A DNA stretch of 41,407 nt from DYGA01 sp964540695. Its GTDB lineage: Bacteria > Patescibacteriota > Patescibacteriia > S139-126. The number at the start of each line of letters is the position of its first letter. The stretch's first letter is position 1. A program made the translations under genes and the position numbers. The stretch spans positions 1 to 41,407 of the forward strand of contig CAZINS010000007.1 in assembly GCA_964540695.1 (NCBI GenBank), in the 5' to 3' direction. Below are positions 1 to 7,797 of the stretch, one piece after another. The notes beneath the pieces were generated by a model that was not told the DNA's origin, did no database searches, and saw nothing but the letters and a program-made list of their open reading frames with translations.

Positions 1-39
1 TATCTGCTCTGTGGATAAAAAATTTGTTCAAGATTAACA

Positions 40-66
40 AAAAATGGCTAATTTTAGCCATTTTTA
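40..66 (-). terminator. Terminator after the surface protein gene
   Basis: A perfect stem (AAAATGGCTAA with its complement) is followed on the minus strand by a T-rich run, 15 bases past the stop of the minus-strand gene at 81-2408. The same 16-base hairpin core recurs at 30200-30215. Confidence 0.7.
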
Positions 67-80
67 ATTATATAAAATAA

Positions 81-2408
81 TTATTCAGCGGAAATATTTA
101 CTTGGCCTTGAAAGTTATAAACGCCTTGAACATCTAAGGTTGATTTAGGTTGAACTGTAAAATCTCCACTATAACTATTTGTGCAATTATCAGCCCCAAT
201 ACAGAGAAATACATAATAATTATTTATACCAATATCATAGCTTTGCGTATTATATCCTATTGTAATTGGTGTTGATATAGAACTACCTGAACCCCAGCTA
301 GCATCATTACATTCCAGAGCAGATGAATTAAAACTATTAGTGGTGCAGACATATGCTTCGCCAGTCGTACTATCATCTGCATTCCAATTAACTTCAAAAT
401 TAATATTACTTCCTACATTTACTGGATCAGGACTATCAGTAACCGAAATAATCTCTGGCACAAGAGAACTGTATGTAGCATAAACAGAAAATATATATAC
501 ATCCCCTAAACAAGCTATAAATACGCAATTTGTTTCAAAATATTCAGAAAGTAATCTATTTGGCCATTCAGTTGGCCCACCTTTATTAAAAAGCGGATAT
601 GTATTATATACTAAATTATAATCACCGCCACCAGTATCATAATGAAACCCATCTCTTGAATTTTCTATTTGCCATAAATATAACCAATATTTATCATCGC
701 CCACACTTGGATCTGGTTCTTCTGACGTATTAGCACTATTCCAATCGGTTACAGGTGAACTAACAGCTGCGGACCCAACATAATTTTTATCACTATCATA
801 AATAGCAAAACCTGCAGCAGCACTATCATTAGCAGTCATATATGCACTAATTGAACTAACCGTTCCTGAACCACCTGAACTATAAGGTGCCCCAGATATA
901 TAGTACGCGTTTATTGTACTTCTTCCTGCTGTTTCGTACCCAAAATTTGGATCTATTCTAACAGGATATTCAGCCTGGTCTAGCCATTCTTTATTTACTT
1001 CAACTGAAAGCATTGTTTGAGTATTATTAATATTTAAATCAGCATAAATCCAATTGCCATTGGCATCATACACTTTTGGTCGATATATATGAAAAGCTTT
1101 ACCAGTGCGATAGTTTTTTCCTCCTAACTGCGTAAAGTCACCACTTTTTTCCTGATGATAAACTGCGTATGACCCAACTATATCTTCTGGTCTCATTTGA
1201 CGTTTTACTTCAATTAAATTTTGTGGTAAATCTGCAAGTCTTGCCTGCCACTCATTATCAGTATAGTTTTCCGGTTTTACTGATTTTTTCATTTTTTCAT
1301 ATCTATTCAAAACCTCTTGAGCTACTTGATCAGAAATTTCTGGTTGGTAATAAAATACTAAACCCTCGGTATCAAGTTGATAATTGAATATATTTGTAGC
1401 GGGAACAGTTTTTAAAATCAAATCAAATTCTATTCCTCCGTCTTTATTAAGAATATACTGAGAATCTGAATCTGGATTTATTATCTCTGGTTCTTTATTA
1501 TAGATTTCCACCTCTACTTGTCCATTATTACTGAAATTAAGAGTATTATTAGCTAAACTTACATCTACTTGGCCAGGTAAATTATAAGATAAACCCACAT
1601 AAGCCTCACTCCCCCATCGGCCTATTTTTACATGAGGATCAAGTGTTGGTGAATTTTTGTCACCAAATTCTATACTTTCTTTTTCAATTTCAGGTGTCTG
1701 TACAGTGGGATCTAAACGAATTGGATATTTATGATTTTTTAACCAATCTTCGTTGATTCTTAAAATTAAGTCGTTGTTATCAATTTCCACTACTACATCA
1801 CTTGTATCTGATTTCACTCCATTATCATCTACCATAAAAGGAGCTGGGATTTTAAACATAATCTGATGACCATTATTATAATCAATTATATTTTCAGCAG
1901 TTATATAACCACTTTCTTGCTTTACAATACTAAACCTATCGTTTTTTGCTTTATTCTTAAATAATATATCGCCATTAGTATCAATTTCCCATAAAAAATC
2001 ATTGACATTGATTTCATACTTAAATACTAAGGGATGGCCAGGTGATTTTAATATTAAATCTTCCTTTAAATCATCGACACCAACTGTTTGCAAGATATCA
2101 ACTTGTGGGTAAGTATCAATATACTGAATTAATATTTTTTGTTTATCACTTAAAATTTTTCTTTCCCCGGCAAATGCTTGCAAAGGTTTTATAGATAATC
2201 GAACGTTATCACGTACAATCTCTAATGCATTATTATATACTGCTGGTGAATGTAGGGTAAATAAACTTGTGCCATCATTTCTGGCGATAGAGTTGATTTT
2301 TCTATAAACAACGGAATAATTTATACTCTTTATTATAATAATTCCAATAAAAACTAAAACGATAATACTTACAAATCCAATAAAAATCTTTAAATGACTT
2401 TTCTTCAT
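81..2408 (-). CDS. Large membrane-anchored surface protein with a duplicated module
   Basis: 775 aa, not assigned to a named family. Residues 8-27 form one hydrophobic anchor with a short basic N-terminus; the rest looks extracellular. Two related modules are visible: residues about 120-236, ending in YPIRLDP, and about 328-488, ending in YPVRIDP. Each has an acidic 'D.NG' strand region followed by an 'INEDWL/VNKEWL' helix. This 'W L . . . . Y P . R . D P' ending is typical of large surface proteins of uncultured bacteria. Residues about 655-760 look like an Ig-like beta domain ('SVTDSPDPVNVGSNINFEV'). There is no sortase motif and no second membrane segment, so the anchor is N-terminal. It starts at an ATG 9 bases after the stop of the hydrolase gene, suggesting one transcript. 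A role in attachment or as an envelope layer is inference. Confidence 0.75.
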   Translation of the reverse strand: MKKSHLKIFIGFVSIIVLVFIGIIIIKSINYSVVYRKINSIARNDGTSLFTLHSPAVYNNALEIVRDNVRLSIKPLQAFAGERKILSDKQKILIQYIDTYPQVDILQTVGVDDLKEDLILKSPGHPLVFKYEINVNDFLWEIDTNGDILFKNKAKNDRFSIVKQESGYITAENIIDYNNGHQIMFKIPAPFMVDDNGVKSDTSDVVVEIDNNDLILRINEDWLKNHKYPIRLDPTVQTPEIEKESIEFGDKNSPTLDPHVKIGRWGSEAYVGLSYNLPGQVDVSLANNTLNFSNNGQVEVEIYNKEPEIINPDSDSQYILNKDGGIEFDLILKTVPATNIFNYQLDTEGLVFYYQPEISDQVAQEVLNRYEKMKKSVKPENYTDNEWQARLADLPQNLIEVKRQMRPEDIVGSYAVYHQEKSGDFTQLGGKNYRTGKAFHIYRPKVYDANGNWIYADLNINNTQTMLSVEVNKEWLDQAEYPVRIDPNFGYETAGRSTINAYYISGAPYSSGGSGTVSSISAYMTANDSAAAGFAIYDSDKNYVGSAAVSSPVTDWNSANTSEEPDPSVGDDKYWLYLWQIENSRDGFHYDTGGGDYNLVYNTYPLFNKGGPTEWPNRLLSEYFETNCVFIACLGDVYIFSVYATYSSLVPEIISVTDSPDPVNVGSNINFEVNWNADDSTTGEAYVCTTNSFNSSALECNDASWGSGSSISTPITIGYNTQSYDIGINNYYVFLCIGADNCTNSYSGDFTVQPKSTLDVQGVYNFQGQVNISAE

Positions 2409-2417
2409 AATTTTATG

Positions 2418-3416
2418 TTATTTGAGTTTTTTTATTTCCAACCAAAACTCAGGATGGTTTTGTTTTTCTTTAAGCCAATACCACCACTCCACTCCCCATA
2501 AATAAACTTCATCAAATCCAGTTTTTTTGGTGTAACTAATATTACTAATTAATCTTTCTAAATCAAATGATTTAAATTGATCTTCAAGTGATGTTTGTAA
2601 GATATGTTTACCAGGTGGCCAAGGTTCAGCTTGTAGCTCTGAAATGATTATTTTTTTAACTGGGAAAAATTTCATAATCAAATCTGCATGATAGCGATAA
2701 TAAGCTGGTGGCCAAGGATAACGCCAATAACCAAAATATTGATTCCAGACTGTTCGATAAAGTGAAGATCCTATCACATCGGCCAATTTAGCGCTTCTTA
2801 CCCAAGTAGAAAGCTCACCTGATTCAGTCAACATCACTGGTCTGTTTTTTTGGTCATACTTTTTAATAATTTTTATATACTCGTCTATTTGCTCTGACGT
2901 TACTTCATTGCATTTACCAAAACTTTTTAAAAATGGTTCATTGGCAACTTGCCAAGTGGTGATGTTGGAATAAATTTGAAAATGTTTTACTGTTTCTTCA
3001 TACAAAATTTTTACTCTTTGTTCCTTGGCTTCAGGGGGTAAATTTATCGCCCAGACAGGAGTATGACATTCTGGCCAACGTGGCACTCTTTCACCAATCG
3101 CTAAAACAACACTGGCTCCCCTTTTTTGTGCTTCAGCAATTTGCCAATCAACTTCTGTGAAATTAAATTGACCTTCTTTGGATTCAACCAGAGGCCAATA
3201 AACTACTAATCGTAAATTTTTTACCTGCAGGTCATCTAAAATATCTAAATATGTTTGGCGCCAATCAAGCCCCAGTTCTCTGGTATAAATAGTTGAAAAA
3301 GTTACGCCCCATTTTATCTTATCTTGAGAAAAATTTTTCATAAATAAAAATACTATTATAAAAATTAATAAAACAAATAAAGCTAAATAAAATGACTTTT
3401 TAATAATTTGAAACAC
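2418..3416 (-). CDS. Membrane-anchored clan GH-A-like glycoside hydrolase
   Basis: 332 aa. Residues 8-26 are a single hydrophobic anchor; the remainder reads as a TIM barrel facing outside. The two expected clan GH-A catalytic acids are visible: E160 in 'WQVANEP' (acid/base, end of strand 4) and E260 in 'IIISELQAEPW' (nucleophile, end of strand 7). Early strands 'KWGVTFS' and 'LRLVVYWPLVE' and the Trp-rich C-terminus ('EVYLWGVEWWYWL') fit the GH5/GH39/GH42 type of fold. The sugar substrate cannot be read from sequence. It lies directly upstream of the large surface protein, so the pair may act together at the envelope. ATG start; no clear Shine-Dalgarno. Confidence 0.72.
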   Translation of the reverse strand: MFQIIKKSFYLALFVLLIFIIVFLFMKNFSQDKIKWGVTFSTIYTRELGLDWRQTYLDILDDLQVKNLRLVVYWPLVESKEGQFNFTEVDWQIAEAQKRGASVVLAIGERVPRWPECHTPVWAINLPPEAKEQRVKILYEETVKHFQIYSNITTWQVANEPFLKSFGKCNEVTSEQIDEYIKIIKKYDQKNRPVMLTESGELSTWVRSAKLADVIGSSLYRTVWNQYFGYWRYPWPPAYYRYHADLIMKFFPVKKIIISELQAEPWPPGKHILQTSLEDQFKSFDLERLISNISYTKKTGFDEVYLWGVEWWYWLKEKQNHPEFWLEIKKLK

Positions 3417-3446
3417 AAAAATTAAAAATTATAAAATTAAAAATTA

Positions 3447-4331
3447 TTAAATCACCAAAGCTAAACCGGTAATTAGAATCAATATAGCTACAATTTTTTG
3501 TATAACTATTGGGCGTCGTAATGGTTCATCCAAAAGATAAGGATATTTTTTAGCCATCAATAAAATTATTATAAATAAAACAGCATATTGCACGCCTTGC
3601 AAAGCATTGATTACAGTAACAGGGCCAAGGAAAATAGCAAAAGCTACCAATAAGAAACTTAAAGCCCCTAAAATTTGCCCGACCACAAAAATAGCTTTAA
3701 CCTTTTCTCCTGATTGTTTAAAATTTGCTTTAACTTTAGCCCAATTATTTGGCAATAATATCAATAAAATTACAAATAAAAATGTACCAAATCTGGTCCA
3801 AACAAAACCTGAAACAAAATTTTGTTGTAGATAAACTAATTTTAAAGTAGCGTATGATAAACCAAAAAAAATACTAGAAATAATTATGTATTTAAAACTT
3901 TCTGTAAATATACGTCTTTTGCCTATTTCCATAGCCATAAACAATGAACCCACTATTAATAGAAAAATACCAATATATTGTCTAGCTATTAATTCCTCTG
4001 GTAAAAACCACCAAGCAAAGGCTAAAACAAAAATTGGTTGTAGTCCCCCTATCATCGGAGCAACTTGTGAAGCTTGATCAACAATTAAAGCTTTAGCCAT
4101 ATAATACATCGCTGCTGCGTAAGTGGCTCCTGATAATAAAGCAATTATTATTTCATAATTGGTGGGAATAAAAAAACCAAAAGGTATAAGCACCAGAGCC
4201 AATAAATTAAGTATTCCAATATAAAAAACAAACACCACGGGGTGAGGTATAGTGGTAATCAGTAAACGTTTAGAAATTAAAATTGCCACTGCATTTAATA
4301 AATAGGCAACTAGCACTAACCAAAACCACAT
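3447..4331 (-). CDS. EamA/DMT-family transporter
   Basis: 294 aa with about ten hydrophobic segments arranged as two repeats of five, the pattern of the drug/metabolite transporter superfamily (two EamA domains). 'LLSGATYAAAMYYMAKALIVDQASQVAPMIGGLQPIFVLAFAWW' in the first half (residues about 66-108) is typical of the family. Inner-membrane exporter or importer of a small metabolite; substrate unknown. The ATG start is preceded by heptamer-periodic spacer. It is 31 bases from the downstream hydrolase gene, so co-transcription is possible. Confidence 0.85.
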   Translation of the reverse strand: MWFWLVLVAYLLNAVAILISKRLLITTIPHPVVFVFYIGILNLLALVLIPFGFFIPTNYEIIIALLSGATYAAAMYYMAKALIVDQASQVAPMIGGLQPIFVLAFAWWFLPEELIARQYIGIFLLIVGSLFMAMEIGKRRIFTESFKYIIISSIFFGLSYATLKLVYLQQNFVSGFVWTRFGTFLFVILLILLPNNWAKVKANFKQSGEKVKAIFVVGQILGALSFLLVAFAIFLGPVTVINALQGVQYAVLFIIILLMAKKYPYLLDEPLRRPIVIQKIVAILILITGLALVI

Positions 4332-4392
4332 AAGTATAGAATAAAGAATAAAGAATTAAGAATTACGAATAAATTATAACAAATTCCCATAA

Positions 4393-4424
4393 AAAAATCT
4401 CGTCTCCAGAGACGAGATTTTTAA
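4393..4424 (-). terminator. Strong hairpin terminator
   Basis: The stem AAAATCTCGTCT / AGACGAGATTTT with a 4-base loop lies 19 bases past the stop of the minus-strand gene 4443-4727. T runs on both flanks would allow it to work on both strands. It isolates the small anchored protein from the EamA gene. Confidence 0.85.
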
Positions 4425-4442
4425 AGTGATAAATGAACTTAA

Positions 4443-4727
4443 TTATTTATTCAAAATATAATAAGTGTCAACTATAAAATCTTCCCAACCCAATAATAAA
4501 TCACCCCAAGTTACACTGTACTCATACATATAATTGGCACTTCTTTCATAACTATCAGTCACGTTAGTTAAAGCGGCATTCACTTTGACATCAACTTCAC
4601 TACCGCTGGAAGCAGAAGCATAGTTGAACATCGTAAAATTAAATACCATCAAAAAAACCACTAAACTAGTAACAGCCAAGTGGTGGGCATAATGGTCAAG
4701 CCGAAGATTGTTAATTTTTTTAAACAT
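4443..4727 (-). CDS. Small anchored or secreted protein, unknown
   Basis: 94 aa, no recognised family. Residues 18-38 (VTSLVVFLMVFNFTMFNYASA) are hydrophobic and end in an A-S-A-S stretch that could be a signal peptidase site. The mature part is short, acidic and rich in aromatic residues ('SYERSANYMYEYSVTWGDLLLGWEDF'). It is monocistronic: a good promoter lies about 50 bases upstream of the start and a strong terminator sits just past the stop, which suggests an abundant small envelope protein. Function unknown. Confidence 0.6.
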   Translation of the reverse strand: MFKKINNLRLDHYAHHLAVTSLVVFLMVFNFTMFNYASASSGSEVDVKVNAALTNVTDSYERSANYMYEYSVTWGDLLLGWEDFIVDTYYILNK

Positions 4728-4777
4728 ATTTTTTATTTTAATTTTTATTTTTGGTTGATTTATTTACCAACATATTA

Positions 4778-4806
4778 ATTATAGCATACATTTTCAAAAA
4801 AATCAA
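4778..4806 (-). promoter_or_regulatory. Sigma70-type promoter for the 94-aa gene
   Basis: Read on the minus strand: TTGATT, a 17-base spacer, then TATAAT preceded by TGC (extended -10). It sits about 50 bases upstream of the ATG at 4727. Confidence 0.7.
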
Positions 4807-4810
4807 GTAG

Positions 4811-4859
4811 ATTAGGAGTTAGAATCTAGAGTCTTGAATCTAGAAGCTAGAATTTTAAT
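4811..4859. repeat. Degenerate heptamer tract
   Basis: Seven consecutive 7-base units such as GTTAGAA, TCTAGAG, TCTTGAA, TCTAGAA, GCTAGAA. The spacer 4728-4991 holds this tract, the promoter of the 94-aa gene and the start of the next tract; no gene is seen. Confidence 0.7.
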
Positions 4860-4952
4860 AAAAATAAATTAATGCATTCTTACCATAATATCTAGTGCCC
4901 TAAATTTACTACACTAAAATATCTTTTCTTACTAGGTATTAACTAAAATTTA

Positions 4953-5008
4953 ATATTCAAAATTCATGATTCAATACTCAAGATTCAATTTTCAAGCTTC
5001 CAGATTCA
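4953..5008. repeat. Degenerate heptamer tract running into the polymerase gene
   Basis: Eight consecutive units of the form NNNTTCA (ATATTCA, AAATTCA, TGATTCA, ATACTCA, AGATTCA, ATTTTCA, AGCTTCC, AGATTCA). The last ones encode the final residues and the TGA stop of the Y-family polymerase. Confidence 0.8.
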
Positions 5009-6227
5009 TAGCATCAACGCTTTTCCTAAAACCTATTCGATCAGGTGCATTGGCGCGATAAGGCAATAAGCTACCCGGCAATAAAGTAAACTCACCAAAC
5101 TTGGTATTGATATTGTCTATAGCTTGATTTAGATTATTTTTTTTTACTTCATCGACAAAAAAAGAAAGCTGTCCTGATCTAGCTACTAAATCACCCAAAC
5201 TGACACTTAAAAAATTAATTGATTGCTTAATTGGTTGGTTGAACAAAGTTAATACTTGATTAATAATATCAGTTGAATCATATAAATAATGGGGCAGTTT
5301 CCAACTACTAAATACTCCCCGCCCATCAATAAAACTATAACCACAACTAATTTTACCTGCTTGCATACCAAAACTACGCATACGACTAGCAGCTCTTAGG
5401 GTTAACTTGGACATTATACCAGCTAAATAATTTTTATCAGTAGTTATTTTTGGTAAACAATAAGAATGACCAATTGATTTTGGCATTTGATTGCGCTGGC
5501 TATCAACTTCTTCTACGTCTAGGCCATTGAGATGACACCATAAATAATATCCATACCAACCAAAATTCTGTTTAAGCCAAGTGGGATCAGTGTGTTGCAA
5601 CTGATATAAGTCTTTTATACCCAAAAAACCAAACCTTCCAGCCAAAGCCCGTCCAATACCCCAAGCCTGCTGTAGGGGACGATTTTTAAAAATATACTGT
5701 AAATCATCTTTACTAATAAGAGTCAAACCATCGGGCTTATTTTCTTCAGAAGCAAATTTAGCCAGCCATCTGGTGGGGGCTATGCCTATTGAACAAGTAA
5801 GATAATCGCCAATGGTAATTTTGATAGTTTTTTTTATTTTTTTAGCTAATTCTGTGGCTTCAGAAAAATCTTTGATTAAACCTGTTAGATTTATGAAAGC
5901 CTCATCGATAGAATATATTTCCACTTCGTCAGAAAATTTTTTTAATAAAGAAAATATTTGTTGAGAAATAAACCTATACTTATCTGGATCATTGGCTAGT
6001 AAAATGATATGGGGACAAATGGTTTTAGCTTCACCTACTCGCATACCAGTTTTAACACCAAACTTTTTAGCTTCAATTGAAGCAGCGATAATACAACCCT
6101 GGGGAGATAAATAAGCACAAACCCCAACTGGCTTACCACGTAACATGGGATTAGCTTGCTGTTCTACCGTAGCAAAATACGAATTCATATCCACATGCAT
6201 GATGATTGGTTGTATGTTATGAATCAC
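4992..6227 (-). CDS. dinB: Y-family DNA polymerase (Pol IV/UmuC type)
   Basis: 411 aa translesion DNA polymerase. Catalytic motifs are present: D13 in 'MHVDMNSYFA' and D108/E109 in 'YSIDEAF'. These carry the two-metal site of the palm. 'IEAKKFGVKTGMRVGEAKTICP' (residues 51-72) is the typical fingers region, followed by helix-hairpin-helix thumb sequence and a little-finger domain from about residue 245. The start shown is GTG (6227), which keeps the first palm strand; an in-frame ATG at 6200 would leave only one residue before HVDM. The C-terminus (MNLEA) is encoded by the heptamer tract. It lies in a cluster with lexA and a DUF6504-like gene, which points to damage-induced mutagenesis. Naming it dinB rather than umuC is uncertain. 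Confidence 0.88.
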   Translation of the reverse strand: MIHNIQPIIMHVDMNSYFATVEQQANPMLRGKPVGVCAYLSPQGCIIAASIEAKKFGVKTGMRVGEAKTICPHIILLANDPDKYRFISQQIFSLLKKFSDEVEIYSIDEAFINLTGLIKDFSEATELAKKIKKTIKITIGDYLTCSIGIAPTRWLAKFASEENKPDGLTLISKDDLQYIFKNRPLQQAWGIGRALAGRFGFLGIKDLYQLQHTDPTWLKQNFGWYGYYLWCHLNGLDVEEVDSQRNQMPKSIGHSYCLPKITTDKNYLAGIMSKLTLRAASRMRSFGMQAGKISCGYSFIDGRGVFSSWKLPHYLYDSTDIINQVLTLFNQPIKQSINFLSVSLGDLVARSGQLSFFVDEVKKNNLNQAIDNINTKFGEFTLLPGSLLPYRANAPDRIGFRKSVDAMNLEA

Positions 6228-6279
6228 GTATTACGAATTAGGAATTAAGAATTACCAATTAAGTATTAGGAATTTATGA
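6224..6279. repeat. Degenerate heptamer tract
   Basis: Eight units, mostly TTANNAA (TTACGAA, TTAGGAA, TTAAGAA, TTACCAA, TTAAGTA, TTAGGAA), directly upstream of the polymerase start. Confidence 0.8.
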
Positions 6280-6300
6280 CAATTAAATAAATTCCTTAAT

Positions 6301-6363
6301 ATTGAACCTGGAGTCTAGAATATTGAATTTTGAATATTGAATCTGGAATCTAGATTCAAGATT
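6301..6363. repeat. Degenerate heptamer tract
   Basis: Nine units such as ATTGAAC, CTAGAAT, ATTGAAT, TTTGAAT, ATTGAAT, CTGGAAT. It runs into the 3' end of the gene at 6356-6604. Confidence 0.8.
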
Positions 6364-6604
6364 CATTGTAAATTTCTTCTAAATACCAAAGTAAACTATC
6401 ACCAGATAAACGCAAACGAAAAAAATTAACTCCATCAGATACAGAAAAATAATGCATCTTTTCCCGTCCCACATAAGCATGATGCTTTAAGCCTAATGTT
6501 TTAATACGATAAATTATTCCCCGCCAAGCAAAACTTCTAGGAATAACTTTATTACGTAAAAAAACTACCTCCACTTCAACTAGTTGATCAATTTTTTCAT
6601 GCAT
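6356..6604 (-). CDS. DUF6504-like small protein next to the Y-family polymerase
   Basis: 82 aa from the ATG at 6604 (MHEKIDQLVEVEVV). A longer frame runs upstream, but its first 16 residues are simply a translation of a heptamer tract, so the internal ATG is preferred. The core 'PRSFAWRGIIYRIKTLG' followed by a His-rich turn and a C-terminal 'FRLRLSGDSLLWYLEEIY' resembles DUF6504, which in actinobacteria accompanies error-prone polymerase genes. That similarity is from memory and moderate. It lies upstream of the polymerase on the same strand, supporting a shared DNA-damage role. The biochemical function is unknown. Confidence 0.6.
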   Translation of the reverse strand: MHEKIDQLVEVEVVFLRNKVIPRSFAWRGIIYRIKTLGLKHHAYVGREKMHYFSVSDGVNFFRLRLSGDSLLWYLEEIYNES

Positions 6605-6607
6605 TTT

Positions 6608-6649
6608 TTTGAATCTAGAATTTAGAATTTTGAATCCTGAATATAAATA
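6608..6649. repeat. Degenerate heptamer tract
   Basis: Six units: TTTGAAT, CTAGAAT, TTAGAAT, TTTGAAT, CCTGAAT, ATAAATA. It abuts the ATG of the DUF6504-like gene. Confidence 0.8.
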
Positions 6650-6661
6650 CAATTAAAAGTA

Positions 6662-6817
6662 ATGATTAAATTTATTGACTACGCGAAAAACGAGGTAAAT
6701 GACCAAAGGTCAAAGAGTATATACTACGCTTGGGTAATATTGATTTTGACCTTCTGGTTAATAAATAGGGCTTTAGAAAAAATTTGTTTTTTTTCATATG
6801 TTTTAATTAATTTTTAA
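6662..6817 (+). CDS. Possible 51-aa membrane peptide
   Basis: An open frame from ATG 6662 to TAA 6817 encodes a polar, charged N-terminus (MIKFIDYAKNEVNDQRSKS) followed by a hydrophobic segment 'IYYAWVILILTFWLI' and a short tail. No Shine-Dalgarno and no convincing promoter are visible, so this may be chance. The layout (amphipathic helix then one membrane span) superficially recalls SecE, but key SecE residues are not seen. The rest of 6818-7000 is AT-rich with nothing recognisable. Confidence 0.22.
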   Translation: MIKFIDYAKNEVNDQRSKSIYYAWVILILTFWLINRALEKICFFSYVLINF

Positions 6818-7001
6818 TTTTACAATTTTAAAATATATAATAATTTATTAAATCCTAAACTTACTATTATCTTTTTTTATCTGTTTTAAACATTTGAATT
6901 TATAATTTTGAATTTGCTTAAAATTTAGTGCTTTAAATTTATAATTAATACTTTATTCTTACTTCTTACTTCTAAAAAAGTTATCCACACCCGAAAAATA
7001 T

Positions 7002-7030
7002 TTGCACTAGCTTTAAAAAATTCTTACAAT
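7002..7030 (+). promoter_or_regulatory. Promoter of the predicted small RNA
   Basis: TTGCAC, exactly 17 bases, then TACAAT on the plus strand. The predicted start of transcription, about 7 bases after the -10, falls at the first paired base of the RNA structure. Confidence 0.65.
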
Positions 7031-7036
7031 ATAAAT

Positions 7037-7128
7037 AGCGCCACATATATTTTGTTGCCACGACGGCAACGGTTGGTGCAAACGTCCGTGTCTTCCTTTA
7101 TGCCAGATACGGGCGTTTTATTTTATTT
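7037..7128 (+). ncRNA. Predicted ~90-nt small RNA beside lexA
   Basis: Three helices are visible. P1: GCGCCA (7038-7043) pairs with TGGTGC (7074-7079). P2, inside P1: GTTGCC (7054-7059) pairs with GGCAAC (7065-7070) around the loop ACGAC. Terminator: a 13-bp stem 7081-7093 / 7105-7117 with two G-U pairs, followed by TTATTTTATTT. The T run is only on the plus-strand side, so the terminator is oriented with the promoter at 7002-7030. No ORF of more than about 11 codons lies within. It is convergent with lexA (minus). It does not match any small RNA I know (it is not SRP, 6S or tmRNA as far as I can tell). Confidence 0.6.
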
Positions 7129-7174
7129 AGAATAAAGAATTAAGAAGTAAGAATAAAAATCTAAATTCAAAATT
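7126..7174. repeat. Degenerate heptamer tract
   Basis: Seven units: TTTAGAA, TAAAGAA, TTAAGAA, GTAAGAA, TAAAAAT, CTAAATT, CAAAATT. It lies between the small RNA terminator and the lexA stop. Confidence 0.75.
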
Positions 7175-7181
7175 CTGTCTT

Positions 7182-7793
7182 TCATATCCTTTGATAATTT
7201 CTAATCACTCCTCTGACTATACCCTGCACTATCAAATCTTTCACATAGATTGGTTTGTACTTGCCGTTGGCTGGTTGTAAGCGTATTCTAGTTTGCTCGC
7301 GATAAAATCTTTTCAAAGTAGCGTAAGCATTATCAAGTAAAGCCACAATGATATCACCATTTTTCGGATGGTTACTGCGCTCTACTACTACATAATCACC
7401 TGATAGTATACCATCGCCGACCATAGAATCACCTTTAACTTTTAAAACAAAAGTATTTTCTTTTTGTAATACTAAACTTGATGGTATAGCTATTGTTTCC
7501 TGCTCTTCTATAGCTTCAATCGGTTCACCGGCAGTAATTAATCCCACTAGAGGTATTTGCCAAGCTGTGGCCATTGATTCATCTTTGACTGATAAAACTT
7601 CCAAAGATCTTTTGGCATTGTACTCTGACTTTAAATAACCTTTTTCTTCTAAAGCTTTGATGTGCTGATGTATGGTAGCTGGTGATGACAAATCAAAATA
7701 ATCACCAATCTCTTGAAAAGTTGGTGCATAGCCATTGTCCTCAATAAAACTAATAATAAAATCTAGGATTTGTTTTTGGCGTTTGGTTAACAT
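7182..7793 (-). CDS. lexA: LexA repressor
   Basis: 203 aa, the usual LexA length. Residues 1-65 are the winged-helix DNA-binding domain ('TKRQKQILDFIISFIEDNGYAPTFQEI'). The self-cleavage site is A88-G89 ('LITAGEP'), with the Ser-Lys dyad at S123 ('GDSMVGDGI') and K161 ('ATLKRF'). RecA-DNA filaments trigger autocleavage and derepress SOS genes. The ATG start lies 4 bases after the stop of the four-helix-bundle gene, so the two are probably co-transcribed. I could not pick out a convincing LexA operator near the polymerase or lexA. Confidence 0.95.
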   Translation of the reverse strand: MLTKRQKQILDFIISFIEDNGYAPTFQEIGDYFDLSSPATIHQHIKALEEKGYLKSEYNAKRSLEVLSVKDESMATAWQIPLVGLITAGEPIEAIEEQETIAIPSSLVLQKENTFVLKVKGDSMVGDGILSGDYVVVERSNHPKNGDIIVALLDNAYATLKRFYREQTRIRLQPANGKYKPIYVKDLIVQGIVRGVIRNYQRI

Positions 7794-7797
7794 AGGG

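Noticed and set aside
6605..6652. N-terminal extension of the DUF6504-like protein
   Set aside because: These codons are a heptamer tract; the internal ATG gives a protein of family-like length.
6780..7000. Possible replication origin (AT-rich DNA beside a DnaA box)
   Set aside because: Only one box is close by, there is no dnaA/dnaN neighbour, and gene orientation does not switch here.
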